A DNA stretch of 64,000 bases. It comes from Rhodobacterales bacterium. GTDB taxonomy: Bacteria; Pseudomonadota; Alphaproteobacteria; Rhodobacterales; Rhodobacteraceae. The notes under the pieces are model-generated. The model ran no database searches, was not told the DNA's origin, and was given only the letters and a program-made list of their open reading frames with translations. The stretch is taken from positions 24,427-88,426 of the forward strand of contig JANYFE010000067.1 in the NCBI GenBank assembly GCA_025362795.1, given 5' to 3'. Positions 53,658-62,294 of the stretch are shown piece by piece (the first letter of the stretch is position 1; each line of letters begins with the position of its first letter). The translations under genes and the position numbers were made by a program.

Positions 53658-54890
53658 TCACAACACGCGGTCCAGTGCCGCCACCAACCGCGCCACATCT
53701 TCGGCGCTGGTATAATGGGTGGCGCTCATCCGCAACACGCCTCGTTCCCGGTCAATCCCCATCGCCTCGATCGGGCGCACGGCATAGAAATCCCCCGCCC
53801 AGCAGGCAATCCCTTCGCGCCCCAACGCCTCTGACACCGGCTCCGCTGCCCGCCCCAGATCGACTGCCACCGTCGGCGCCCGATCCTCGGCCCGGCGCGG
53901 TCCGATCAGCCGCAAATCATTCCGCCCCGCCAGATAGTCCAACAGCGGCGCGATCACGGTGATCTCCGCCTCGCGCATCAGGTCATGCACCGCCCGATTG
54001 CGCTCGACCGGATCGGCCTTTCCGGCAAAATGATGCGCATAGACCGCGTCGATGTAATCCGCCATGCCGGCCGAAGCCGCGATCTGCGCATGGTCCGGCC
54101 CGGCAGGGGTGAACCGCTTGTAAAGACTGCCTGCATTGAACCAATGGCCCTGCGCCGGCAATTCCGCCCCAAACTCTGTCGCGATCAGCATGATCCCCTG
54201 ATGCGGTCCATAGGTTTTGTACGCGCTGAACAAATAGGCATCACAGCCAAGGCTGGCGAAATCCGGCAAGCCATGCGGCGCATAGGACACCCCGTCCACC
54301 ACCGTGCGTGCCCCCGCCGCCCGCGCCAATGCACAGATCTCCGCGACCGGATTGATCTCTGCCACCACGTTGGAACAATGCGGAAATGCCACCAGCCGCA
54401 CCCGGCCATCCGCCAGCAGCCCCTGCAACCCCGCAAGATCCAGCGACCCTGTCACCGGATCAATCCGCCACTCGCGCACCTCGATCCCCTCGTCCGCCAG
54501 CCGCCGCCAGACGCCCGAATTCGCCTCATGGTCCTGATTGGTCACGACAATCGCTGACCCGGTGTTCCGCAGCCAGACCCGCACCGCCTGGGCCAGAACA
54601 TATGTATTGGCGCTGGTCGACGGCCCGTAACTCAACTCGTCCCCGGTCACACCCATCAAGGCCGCCAACCGCGTGCGCGCTTCGTCCATCTCGGCCCCGC
54701 CGGCCTGCGCACCCGGATAGGGGCCATAGGGCTGCACCTTCCGCTCGGTGTAAAACCGGTGCAACCGCTCGACCACCTGCCTGCAAGGATAGGATCCACC
54801 CGCATTTTCAAAAAACGCATGGGACGCCAGCAATGGCGCATCAAAAGCCGGAAACTGGCTTCGGACGAAATTCAGATCAAGTTGCGCCAT
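53658..54890 (-). CDS. class V aminotransferase, cysteine desulfurase-like
   Basis: A 410-residue PLP enzyme of the SufS/CsdA-like group. The PLP lysine is in YLFSAYKTYGPHQGIML; the cofactor-contact residues include VVTNQDHEANSGVWRRL (His stacking) and TVVDGVSYAPHGLPD (Asp). Proteins of this subgroup are annotated as cysteine desulfurase-like but often lack the mobile catalytic Cys loop; none is obvious here, so the reaction is open. It is monocistronic, convergent with the LuxR gene. Confidence 0.82.
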   Translation of the reverse strand: MAQLDLNFVRSQFPAFDAPLLASHAFFENAGGSYPCRQVVERLHRFYTERKVQPYGPYPGAQAGGAEMDEARTRLAALMGVTGDELSYGPSTSANTYVLAQAVRVWLRNTGSAIVVTNQDHEANSGVWRRLADEGIEVREWRIDPVTGSLDLAGLQGLLADGRVRLVAFPHCSNVVAEINPVAEICALARAAGARTVVDGVSYAPHGLPDFASLGCDAYLFSAYKTYGPHQGIMLIATEFGAELPAQGHWFNAGSLYKRFTPAGPDHAQIAASAGMADYIDAVYAHHFAGKADPVERNRAVHDLMREAEITVIAPLLDYLAGRNDLRLIGPRRAEDRAPTVAVDLGRAAEPVSEALGREGIACWAGDFYAVRPIEAMGIDRERGVLRMSATHYTSAEDVARLVAALDRVL

Positions 54891-55250
54891 CGGTCGAACC
54901 TTTCTTCACAAACCAAGGTTAAACGACCCGGGGCCAAGACCTGCCATTCAGGATGTGATCCCAAGTCGCAGCCGGTCTTCCAGCCAAGCCAGCCTTCATG
55001 TGTCGAAAGGCGGCAGACTTCCCATCCGCTCCACGCAGAAAAGACAGGCAATCGGCTTTAATTTACCGCTGGTTTTGCCTTGTGTAAAGTGACCCCACGG
55101 CACTCTGCATTCGTGACTTGCCTCGCGGCCACTTTAGCGGAAATATGGTACTGTTGTATGAGCACTTCTGGGCTCGGCCGGATTGACAAAGCCCGACTGC
55201 CAACCGGACCTGATCCCAACCAAGGTCCAAGACCACCCAATGGAGTTACC
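54891..55250. other. divergent intergenic region, no gene seen
   Basis: These 360 bp separate the aminotransferase (minus) and the polyamine-type binding protein (plus), so they should contain both promoters. A TTGACA lies at 55183-55188 but no good -10 follows at the right distance. AT-rich patches occur at about 55055-55090. I see no RNA gene or small protein. Confidence 0.35.
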
Positions 55251-56300
55251 ATGTCTCGAAGAACAGCGCTGATCGCCAGCGCCATTGCCTTCAACTTCGC
55301 CGCCGCCGCCTATGCAGGCGACCCTGATTTGACCGTGTTTGACTGGTCCGGCTTCGAAAATCAGGCTCTGGTCGAACCCTACTTTGCCAAATACGGCGAC
55401 ATCCCGACCTATGTGTTGTTCGGCGATGATGACGAAGCGTTCCAGAAGCTGACATCCGGCTTCAAGGCCGACGTGGCCCATCCCTGTTCGCAGATGATCC
55501 AGAAATACCGGGACGCGGGCATCATCGAACCCTGGGACGTTTCGCGCATTCCGAATTTCAAGGAAATCGACCCGCGCTTCCTCAACTCCAAGATTTTCAA
55601 GGATGACACCGGCGTCTGGTACATCCCGACCGACTACGCCTACACCGCCATCGCCTACAACACGACCGAGGTTCCGGTGGAAGATGTCGCGTCGCTCAGC
55701 ATCTTTACCAACCCGAAATATGCCGGCCGCATTTCGCTTCCCGACAATGCCGATGATGTCTGGGCGCTGGCACTGCTGGCCACCGGGGTCAGCGACTGGA
55801 CCAATGTGACCGATGACCAGTTCAAGGCGGCCGCCGACTGGCTCCGTCTGGTCCACCCCAATGTCCGCGCCTATTGGTCCGATCCGTCCCAGTTGTCGCA
55901 GCTGATGGCATCAGGCGAAGTGTTGGTGTCCTGGGCCTGGAACGATTCCATCGCGTTGCTGCGCGACCAGAATTTCGCGGTCGGCTTCCAGCGTCAGGCC
56001 AAGGAAGGCGCCTCGTCGTGGTTCTGCGGCTACATCAATCTCAAGGATGGCCCGGGTTCCGAAGACAAGGCCTATGATTTCATCAACGCCTGGCTTGACC
56101 ACGGTTCGGCCAAGGGGCTGCTGGACAACTTCGGCTATGCCGCGACCGAAACCGTGTCTATGGCCGCGATTGACCCCGCGCTGCTGAAAGCCAAGGACGT
56201 CGACCCGATCACCAGCACACTGCTGGCACAGACGCCGATCGACCCGACCATGCGCGACCGCATGGTGAACGAGTTCGAACAGATCAAATCCGGCTTCTGA
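55251..56300 (+). CDS. polyamine-type ABC transporter substrate-binding protein, orphan
   Basis: A 349-residue periplasmic protein with a signal peptide (SRRTALIASAIAFNFAAAAY, cleavage after AYA-G) and the spermidine/putrescine-binding (PotD/PotF-like) fold: LTVFDWSGFEN, WYIPTDYAYTAIAYNTTEV, SWAWNDSIALL. The ATG at 55251 has GGAG eight bases upstream. No permease or ATPase gene of the matching Pot type lies nearby, and a strong hairpin follows, so it is monocistronic and must use a transporter encoded elsewhere. Confidence 0.88.
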   Translation: MSRRTALIASAIAFNFAAAAYAGDPDLTVFDWSGFENQALVEPYFAKYGDIPTYVLFGDDDEAFQKLTSGFKADVAHPCSQMIQKYRDAGIIEPWDVSRIPNFKEIDPRFLNSKIFKDDTGVWYIPTDYAYTAIAYNTTEVPVEDVASLSIFTNPKYAGRISLPDNADDVWALALLATGVSDWTNVTDDQFKAAADWLRLVHPNVRAYWSDPSQLSQLMASGEVLVSWAWNDSIALLRDQNFAVGFQRQAKEGASSWFCGYINLKDGPGSEDKAYDFINAWLDHGSAKGLLDNFGYAATETVSMAAIDPALLKAKDVDPITSTLLAQTPIDPTMRDRMVNEFEQIKSGF

Positions 56301-56312
56301 AACGTCTTCAGC

Positions 56313-56350
56313 CAGCGGCCCCGCCCCGATGATCGCGGGCCGGGCCGCTG
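56313..56350 (+). terminator. probable terminator of the polyamine-type binding protein gene
   Basis: CAGCGGCCC (56313-56321) pairs with GGGCCGCTG (56342-56350), nine perfect pairs, with further GC pairing possible inside. A TTTT lies 12 bases further on. It starts 12 bases after the stop codon. Confidence 0.55.
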
Positions 56351-56477
56351 CGCAATTCACGTTTTCCTCACGACCATCAACGCGTCAATCGTGTAAGGTA
56401 CTCCGCAGGCACAGGCTAGGGTAGCTGCGCCTGCTGCATATGAATTGTTCCAACCTGACATTTGCATTGGAGACACC

Positions 56478-56861
56478 ATGACCGCGCCAACTGTGGAGGG
56501 CGATCTGTCGAACGCCCACGAAACCGAATATGCAAAAAAGAAAGAAAGCCCGCTGCCGTTTGCCTTGGTCGGCCTGACCGTCCTGGCCCTGGCAGCCGTC
56601 GCGATGATGACCCTGCCGTCGTCACAATACGCCGGGTCTGCGGTCGCGGTGCGCGACAGCACCGGGCGCGCCCATCTGGCAACAGCTTTGTCCACGACCG
56701 AAGCCGCTGCAACGCCCCGCCAAATCACCCTGCCGCTGCCCAGCACGGGCCGCGCCCATCTGGCCACCGACCGCCGCTGGGTTGGGGTTGGGGGTGGCGC
56801 GGCGCGGCACGGCCATGCCTACGCCCTGAAACCGTTGCCGGTTCTCGGCAGTGGCCGCTGA
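56478..56861 (+). CDS. small membrane-anchored protein with a repeated TGRAHLAT motif
   Basis: A 127-residue protein of unknown function. The N-terminal 33 residues are polar and charged (HETEYAKKKE), followed by one hydrophobic helix (LPFALVGLTVLALAAVAMMT). The C-terminal tail contains STGRAHLAT twice (TGRAHLAT about 34 residues apart) in a Ser/Thr/Ala/Pro-rich, low-complexity setting and ends in a glycine-rich stretch. The ATG at 56478 follows GGAG. It ends 15 bases before the tmRNA promoter. A single-pass membrane protein is likely; no family is recognized. Confidence 0.55.
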   Translation: MTAPTVEGDLSNAHETEYAKKKESPLPFALVGLTVLALAAVAMMTLPSSQYAGSAVAVRDSTGRAHLATALSTTEAAATPRQITLPLPSTGRAHLATDRRWVGVGGGAARHGHAYALKPLPVLGSGR

Positions 56862-56876
56862 TTTGCACGCGGCGGG

Positions 56877-56905
56877 TTGCAGCGCCGACGGACTGCGCCT
56901 ATATT
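56877..56905 (+). promoter_or_regulatory. promoter of the tmRNA gene
   Basis: TTGCAG (56877-56882) and TATATT (56900-56905) are separated by exactly 17 bp and lie immediately upstream of the tmRNA acceptor piece. This is the best sigma-70-type promoter seen in the window, as expected for an abundant RNA. Confidence 0.7.
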
Positions 56906-56911
56906 CGATCT

Positions 56912-57234
56912 GTCACGGGCTTGCTCGGGACTATGGCGATAAACGCACCCATAATAAGCGGCTCGGACCCGGGGGCGGTACCCGGCGACTCCACCAACAC
57001 TCCCGGCATTGCGGGCGATTGGGGTCGAAATAGGATCGACGAACGTCTAAAGGGGCCAGCTTTTGCTCGGCGAGGTACCACCGCTATCGGTCCAAAATGT
57101 ACAGTTGCCAATGACAACCGTGCTCCGGCAATGGCTCTTGCAGCGTAAGCTGTTCGAGTCGCCGAAACTAAGTCCTTGCGCTTAGCAGCGTAAGGCGGGG
57201 TTCGCAGGCACCTGGCAACAGAAGCCTGCACTTT
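56912..57234 (+). ncRNA. ssrA: tmRNA, circularly permuted two-piece form
   Basis: The acceptor piece comes first and ends CGACTCC-A-CCA (CCA at 56994-56996). A spacer of about 24 nt that is removed follows, then the coding piece begins GGGGTCG at 57021-57027. These two ends pair as a seven-base acceptor stem with one G-U. The tag frame starts at the resume codon GCC (57107) and encodes ANDNRAPAMALAA, stop TAA at 57146-57148, a typical alphaproteobacterial tag. The permuted order is characteristic of alphaproteobacteria. The outer ends are approximate; a stem with GCAGGC/GCCTGC arms lies near the 3' end. The RNA rescues stalled ribosomes and tags the product for ClpXP. No protein is encoded across 56862-57298. 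Confidence 0.93.
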
Positions 57235-57298
57235 CCTCCTGCAGAATCCCTCACGAATTTCACTTGCCCGGTGCCGCCGCCCGGCCCATGCTGCAGTG

Positions 57299-57955
57299 AT
57301 GCTGCGCGTCTTTATGACCCTGTCCGCCTGCGCCATTGCCAGCCCGGCGCTGGCCTGTGACACGGCACTTCTGCTGGCGGTGGACGTGTCAGGCTCGATT
57401 GCCCCCGATGAATACCTGTTGCAGATGAACGGTCTGGCCGACGCCCTGCAAGACCCCGACATCGTCAGTGCGCTGGTGAAAGGTCAGGACAAGCTGGCCG
57501 TGGTGCAATGGTCCGGGGATCACTTGCAGCAGCTTTCCCTGCCCTGGCAAAGCCTGACAACTGCGGCCGAGGTGGCGGTTTTCGCGGAAATTGTCCGCCA
57601 GCAGAAACGCCCGCCCGCCTATACCGACACCGCGATTGGCAACGCCATCCGCTTTTCGACGGCACAATTCGCCGATGTGCCAGAATGCCCGCGTCATGTG
57701 ATTGATGTGTCGGGCGACGGCGCAGAGAATGACGGCATGACCCTGCCCGAAGCCCGCGCCGAGGCCGAGGCCGCAGGGATCACCCTCAATGGCATCGCCA
57801 TTGAAATCGGCAACGACACCACCAAACTTACCGATTACTACCGCGCCCATGTGATCTCGCAAGACGGCTTCGTGATGACCGCACAGGGTTTGCAGGACTA
57901 TCCCCGCGCGATTCATGCCAAATTGCTGCGCGAATTGACCAAACCGGTTTCGTGA
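57299..57955 (+). CDS. DUF1194 von Willebrand A-like exported protein (copy 1)
   Basis: A 218-residue protein with a signal peptide (LRVFMTLSACAIASPALA-C) and a DUF1194/VWA fold. The metal-ion site reads LAVDVSGSI (DxSxS); further landmarks are YTDTAIGNAIRFS, HVIDVSGDGAEN and the C-terminal YPRAIHAKLLRELTKPVS. VWA domains bind ligands through Mg2+; the cellular role of DUF1194 proteins is unknown. A GTG one codon upstream of the ATG is possible. It is the first of three tandem copies. Confidence 0.88.
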   Translation: MLRVFMTLSACAIASPALACDTALLLAVDVSGSIAPDEYLLQMNGLADALQDPDIVSALVKGQDKLAVVQWSGDHLQQLSLPWQSLTTAAEVAVFAEIVRQQKRPPAYTDTAIGNAIRFSTAQFADVPECPRHVIDVSGDGAENDGMTLPEARAEAEAAGITLNGIAIEIGNDTTKLTDYYRAHVISQDGFVMTAQGLQDYPRAIHAKLLRELTKPVS

Positions 57956-58028
57956 ACCGGGGCACATCCGTCTCGCAACCCCGGCACTTCCCACTTGCCC
58001 GACCCTCGCCGAAGGCCCATGCTTAGCC

Positions 58029-58685
58029 ATGCTGCGCAGCCTGTTCACAGTCGCCGCCCTCTGCCTCACCAGCCCGGCGCTGGCCTGTGAAACCGCGCTC
58101 GTGCTGGCGGTGGATGTGTCAGGTTCCATCGACCCGGACGAATATCTGCTGCAGACCAGCGGACTTGCCGACGCGTTGCAAGATCCCGAAATCGCCAGTG
58201 CGCTTGTGGCCGGCAAGGTCTCGCTCGCGCTGATGCACTGGTCGGGCGTCGGGTATCAGCGGCTTTCCCTGCCGTGGACCCCCATGCTGACCCCGTCAGA
58301 CGTCGCCCGCTTTGCGCTTGCGACCCGCCAAATCGCCCGCCCCCGCGATTACACCGACACCGCGATCGGCGGCGCGATCACCTTTTCGGTTCGGCAATTC
58401 GTGGCGGTGCCAGAATGCCGGCACCGAGTGATCGACATCTCTGGCGATGGCGAGGAAAACTCCGGACTGACCCTGCCTGCCGCCCGGGCTGCGGCGGCCA
58501 CTGCCGGCGTCACGATCAACGCCATTGCCATCGAGGTGGATGACACCTCGACCGCCCTGACCGGCTACTTCCGCCGATTCGTGATCACTCCGGACGGGTT
58601 CGTCGTCACCGCAAACGGCCTTCCCGACTATCCCCGCGCCATTCAAAGCAAATTGCGGCGCGAGGTGATCAAACCCGTCTCCTGA
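58029..58685 (+). CDS. DUF1194 von Willebrand A-like exported protein (copy 2)
   Basis: 218 residues, same architecture as its neighbours: signal peptide ending SPALA-C, LAVDVSGSIDPDEYLLQ, YTDTAIGGAITFS, HRVIDISGDGEEN and a C-terminal YPRAIQSKLRREVIKPVS. The cysteine straight after the signal sequence and the Cys in VPECR are shared by all copies and may form a disulfide; a lipoprotein is less likely because no lipobox Leu is visible. It lies 73 bp after copy 1. Confidence 0.88.
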   Translation: MLRSLFTVAALCLTSPALACETALVLAVDVSGSIDPDEYLLQTSGLADALQDPEIASALVAGKVSLALMHWSGVGYQRLSLPWTPMLTPSDVARFALATRQIARPRDYTDTAIGGAITFSVRQFVAVPECRHRVIDISGDGEENSGLTLPAARAAAATAGVTINAIAIEVDDTSTALTGYFRRFVITPDGFVVTANGLPDYPRAIQSKLRREVIKPVS

Positions 58686-58806
58686 CCGCGCCCGACCGCT
58701 CTGCGCCTGCGCGCAAAGACGGCGGCCCGCGCCACAAACCACCAAACCGGTGCTTTTCCCCTTTGTTCCGGCTTGCCCGATCACCGCAAGCAGCCCAATC
58801 TACGCC

Positions 58807-59463
58807 ATGCTGCGCATCTTGCTCGCCACAGCCACCGTCTGCCTCGCCAGCCCCGCCGGGGCCTGTGACACCGCCCTGCTGCTGGCCGTCGATGTGTCAG
58901 GCTCCATCGATCAGCGTGAATATATCCTGGAAACCGGCGGCCTCGCAGATGCGCTTCAATCGCCGGACGTCGCCGCCGCGCTGGTTCAGGGTCAGGTGGC
59001 GCTGGCGCTGATGCACTGGTCCGGTGTCGGTCATCAAAAACTGTCCCTGCCGTGGCAGCGCATGATAACCAGCGCCGATATCGACCGGTTTGCCGCAGGG
59101 GTCCGCGCCATCCCGCGCCCCAATGAATACAGCGACACCGCGATAGCCGAGGCGATCCTCTTTTCGATCCAGCAGTTCGCCGCTGTGCCGGAATGCCGCC
59201 AGTCCGTGATCGACATTTCTGGCGATGGCCGCGAAAACGCCACCAACGGCCTGCCCGCTGCCCGGCTCAAGGCGGTCACCGAAGGTATCACCGTCAATGC
59301 CGTGGCCATCGAAGCCGATGATCTGTCCGCCGCGCTCACCGATTATTTCCGCGCCCGCGTCATCACCCCCGGCGGCTTTGTGGTCACCGCCAAAGGCGTC
59401 CCCGATTTCCCCCGCGCCATCCGCGAAAAGCTGTTGCGGGAACTGACCAAGCCAGTGTCCTGA
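58807..59463 (+). CDS. DUF1194 von Willebrand A-like exported protein (copy 3)
   Basis: 218 residues from the ATG at 58807 (an open frame upstream to 58750 has no signal-like character). Signal peptide LRILLATATVCLASPAGA-C, then LAVDVSGSIDQREYILE, YSDTAIAEAILFS, QSVIDISGDGREN and FPRAIREKLLRELTKPVS. Length is identical to copies 1 and 2, pointing to tandem duplication followed by divergence. Confidence 0.88.
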   Translation: MLRILLATATVCLASPAGACDTALLLAVDVSGSIDQREYILETGGLADALQSPDVAAALVQGQVALALMHWSGVGHQKLSLPWQRMITSADIDRFAAGVRAIPRPNEYSDTAIAEAILFSIQQFAAVPECRQSVIDISGDGRENATNGLPAARLKAVTEGITVNAVAIEADDLSAALTDYFRARVITPGGFVVTAKGVPDFPRAIREKLLRELTKPVS

Positions 59464-59722
59464 CCCGCCCGCACCGCATGCCGCTTCCGTCATGTTCTGC
59501 TGCAAAGCTCGCCGCCATAGGTTCCCGCCCGAACCGGGCACCCGCCATCCCGCCCATGTCCCCCTTGACCGCACATGCCTCACCGCTTACCAAATCCCGA
59601 TGGGGTCCGCGAACACCCCGTGAGGCCAAGGCCAAAGCCATCGCATCCCGCTTGTTTTTCCCGCGCAGATCGGCCGAAAACCGCGACACCTTTTTCGGCC
59701 GGCGCTCAGCCAAGGATGCCCC

Positions 59723-60517
59723 ATGCCCGGTCCTGATGAAATCTCCGTCCAGCAACTCGCCCGCCTGATCGGCACCCCCGATCAACCCCACATCATCGAT
59801 GTCCGCCCGCAAGAAGACCACGACGCCGACCCTTTCCTGATGCCCGCCGCCACCGTCGCACATTTCCTGACGCCCGAAACCGCCCTGCCCGCCGCGCCGC
59901 AGCCGATCGCCGTCACCTGTTACAAAGGTGGCAAATTCGCCCAGGGCGCCGCTGCACTGCTGCGCAACATGGGCCACAAAGCCGAGGTGATCGAGGGCGG
60001 CTGGCACGCCTGGCGTGCCGCCAACCTGCCCGTCGTCAACCGCAAGTGCCGCGACCAGACCCTGTGGGTCACGCGCCACCGCCCCAAGGTAGACCGCATT
60101 GCCTGCCCGTGGCTGATCCGCCGCTTTGTCAACCCGCAGGCAAAGTTCCTGTATGTCGCCCCCGCCGCCGTCCCCGAAGTTGCCGCCAAATTCAACGCCG
60201 TGCCTTTTGATATCGAAGGCGTGGCTTACTCCCATGTCGGCGATACCTGCACCTTCGACACCATGCTGACGCTGTTCGGCCTCCAGTCCGACGCCCTCGC
60301 CCGTATGGCCCTTGTCATCCGTGCCGCCGACACCGACCGCCACAGCCTCGCCCCGCAAGCCGCTGGCCTGCTTGCGATATCTGTCGGCCTGTCGCGCCAG
60401 TTCCGCGACGACCTGGCGCAACTCGACGCCGGAATGATCCTTTATGACGCGCTTTACCGCTGGGCGCGGGATGGCGTCGACGAAGGCCACGACTGGCCCG
60501 CCAACCGCCCGCAATAA
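59723..60517 (+). CDS. chrB: chromate resistance protein ChrB with N-terminal rhodanese domain
   Basis: A 264-residue fusion. Residues 1-110 form a rhodanese domain (IIDVRPQEDHD; active-site Cys in VTCYKGGKFAQG). From about 113 the ChrB C-terminal domain follows (LWVTRHRPKVDRIACPWLIR, RFVNPQAKFLYV, YSHVGDTCTFDTMLTLFGL). ChrB domains accompany ChrA efflux pumps and modulate chromate resistance; the rhodanese part could reduce or bind oxyanions. It lies 9 bp before chrA. Confidence 0.87.
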   Translation: MPGPDEISVQQLARLIGTPDQPHIIDVRPQEDHDADPFLMPAATVAHFLTPETALPAAPQPIAVTCYKGGKFAQGAAALLRNMGHKAEVIEGGWHAWRAANLPVVNRKCRDQTLWVTRHRPKVDRIACPWLIRRFVNPQAKFLYVAPAAVPEVAAKFNAVPFDIEGVAYSHVGDTCTFDTMLTLFGLQSDALARMALVIRAADTDRHSLAPQAAGLLAISVGLSRQFRDDLAQLDAGMILYDALYRWARDGVDEGHDWPANRPQ

Positions 60518-60526
60518 AGGCCAAAG

Positions 60527-61771
60527 ATGATCTCCTACGCCACCCTGACCCGCGCCTTCTTCCGCATCGGCCTCCTCAGCTTCGGTGGCCCCGCCGCCCA
60601 GATCGCCCTGATGCATCGCGAACTGGTCGAAGACAAAAAATGGGTCACGGAACAGGAATACCTGTCCGCCCTGTCATTCTGCATGCTCCTCCCCGGCCCA
60701 GAGGCGATGCAGCTTGCCACCTGGATGGGCTGGAAGCTGAAAGGCACGCCCGGCGGTCTGATCGCGGGTCTTCTGTTCGTCCTGCCCGGAGCCACCGTGG
60801 TGCTGGCCCTTAGTATGATCTACGCTGCTTTCGGCCAGGTTCCGCTGATCGCCGCCCTCTTCACCGGGGTTCAGGCCGCCGTGGTCGCCGTCGTGATCGA
60901 GGCCCTGCTGCGCGTCTCAAAACGCGCCCTGAAATCCCGCATTCACTGGATCATCGCCGCGCTTGCCTTTGCCGCCCTGTTCCTCTTCGCCCTGCCCTTC
61001 CCGGTCGTCATCATCGCCGCCGGGGTCTATGGCTACCTCACCACCACCGGCACCTCCGCCAAGCTCGACACCCCGCACCCGTGGGGCGCAACCCTGAAAG
61101 CTTTGCTGATCTGGGGGGTGGTCTGGCTCGCGCCCCTTGGTCTGCTGATCATCTGGCACCCCGGACTTTATGCCGACATCGGCATCTATTTCTCCAAACT
61201 CGCCGTCGTCACTTTTGGCGGCGCCTATGCCGTGCTGGCCTGGATGGCCCAGGCCGTCGTGCAAGACCAGCACTGGCTGACCACGGCACAGATGATGGAC
61301 GGGCTTGGCCTTGCTGAAACCACGCCCGGCCCGCTGATCCTCGTGACCGAATTTGTCGGCTATCTCGCGGCCTACCAGAAACACGGCATGGCAGGCGGTG
61401 TTTTTGCTGCCCTCATCACCCTGTGGATGACCTTTGCACCCTGCTTTCTGTGGATCTTCGCCGGCGCACCATGGATCGCCCGCCTCACCGCCGCCCCCCG
61501 CCTGAGCGCGGCGCTCACGGCCATCACAGCCGCCGTTGTGGGCGTCATCGCCAACCTGTCGCTGTGGTTTGCGGTCCACGTCTTTTTCGCAACCGTTGGC
61601 CGCCTTGACGCCGGGTTGATCCACACGACCCTGCCCGATCTTGGAACCCTGAACCTGATCCCTACCCTCCTTGCCGTAACCGCCGCCTGGCTTTTGCTCC
61701 GGCGACACTGGTCGCTGCCTGTGGTTCTGGCCCTCGCCGCCCTCGCCTCCGCCGCCGCCGCCATCGTCTGA
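60527..61771 (+). CDS. chrA: chromate transporter ChrA (long form, two CHR domains)
   Basis: A 414-residue inner-membrane efflux protein made of two homologous CHR halves. Each contains the FGG and PGP motifs: FRIGLLSFGGPAAQIALMHR and LLPGPEAMQLA in the first, LAVVTFGGAYAVLAWMA and TTPGPLILVTEFVG in the second. ChrA expels chromate using the proton-motive force. The ATG lies 9 bp after chrB, so both are co-transcribed. Confidence 0.92.
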   Translation: MISYATLTRAFFRIGLLSFGGPAAQIALMHRELVEDKKWVTEQEYLSALSFCMLLPGPEAMQLATWMGWKLKGTPGGLIAGLLFVLPGATVVLALSMIYAAFGQVPLIAALFTGVQAAVVAVVIEALLRVSKRALKSRIHWIIAALAFAALFLFALPFPVVIIAAGVYGYLTTTGTSAKLDTPHPWGATLKALLIWGVVWLAPLGLLIIWHPGLYADIGIYFSKLAVVTFGGAYAVLAWMAQAVVQDQHWLTTAQMMDGLGLAETTPGPLILVTEFVGYLAAYQKHGMAGGVFAALITLWMTFAPCFLWIFAGAPWIARLTAAPRLSAALTAITAAVVGVIANLSLWFAVHVFFATVGRLDAGLIHTTLPDLGTLNLIPTLLAVTAAWLLLRRHWSLPVVLALAALASAAAAIV

Positions 61772-61833
61772 CGCGCCCCCTTTCCTTCACCTCCAAATTG
61801 CCTATGTTGGGCGTCACGCAGACAGGAGCAGGC

Positions 61834-62286
61834 ATGGCGCGTTCGATTGACTACGGAAACCTGATGCATCGGGCTATGTGCAGCCTGATCCAGACCGTAT
61901 TGCAAGACGTGTCGGTCCACGGTCTGCCCGGCACCCACCATTTCTTCATCACCTTCGACACCAGTGTCGAAGGGGTCGAAATGGCCGACTGGCTGCGCTC
62001 CCGCTATCCCGGAGAGATGACGATCGTAGTCCAGCACTGGTTCGCCGGACTGGTCGTCACCGATGAGGGGTTTCAGATCACCCTGAACTTTGGCGACAAT
62101 CCTGAACCGCTGGTCATTCCCTTCGACGCCGTCCGCACCTTCGTCGACCCCTCGGTTGAATTTGGTCTGCGCTTCGAAACCCATGACGATGACGACGAAG
62201 ACGACGAGGATGATCCCGAAGACGACCCGCCGCAGCCCACGCAGGATGCGCAGATTCTTCGCCTCGACAAATTCCGCAAGCAGTAA
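61834..62286 (+). CDS. sspB: ClpXP specificity-enhancing factor SspB (alphaproteobacterial type)
   Basis: A 150-residue adaptor that delivers tmRNA-tagged proteins to ClpXP. The substrate-binding core spans about 1-110 (VHGLPGTHHFFITFDTSV, MTIVVQHWFAGLVVTDEG, VIPFDAVRTFVDPSVEFGL). A long acidic linker of Asp and Glu follows (about 115-130), then the C-terminal ClpX-binding tail QILRLDKFRKQ. The ATG at 61834 has AGGAG upstream; an upstream in-frame ATG adds 12 unlike residues. It lies only 4.7 kb from ssrA, whose tag it recognizes. Confidence 0.92.
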   Translation: MARSIDYGNLMHRAMCSLIQTVLQDVSVHGLPGTHHFFITFDTSVEGVEMADWLRSRYPGEMTIVVQHWFAGLVVTDEGFQITLNFGDNPEPLVIPFDAVRTFVDPSVEFGLRFETHDDDDEDDEDDPEDDPPQPTQDAQILRLDKFRKQ

Positions 62287-62294
62287 GGCGGCAC

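Noticed and set aside
56462..57148. Open frame of 228 codons ending in ANDNRAPAMALAA
   Set aside because: Its end is the tmRNA tag, its middle crosses the CCA end and the acceptor stem, and its start overlaps the small membrane-protein gene in another frame. It is not a protein gene.
56899..57462. Minus-strand open frame of 187 codons
   Set aside because: It is the complement of the tmRNA gene and of the first DUF1194 gene; similar spurious proteins arise wherever permuted tmRNA genes are translated in reverse.
59478..59768. Open frame of 96 codons before chrB
   Set aside because: Low-complexity Pro/Ala/Arg/Ser composition, no family features, and it overlaps the chrB start. GC-rich noise.
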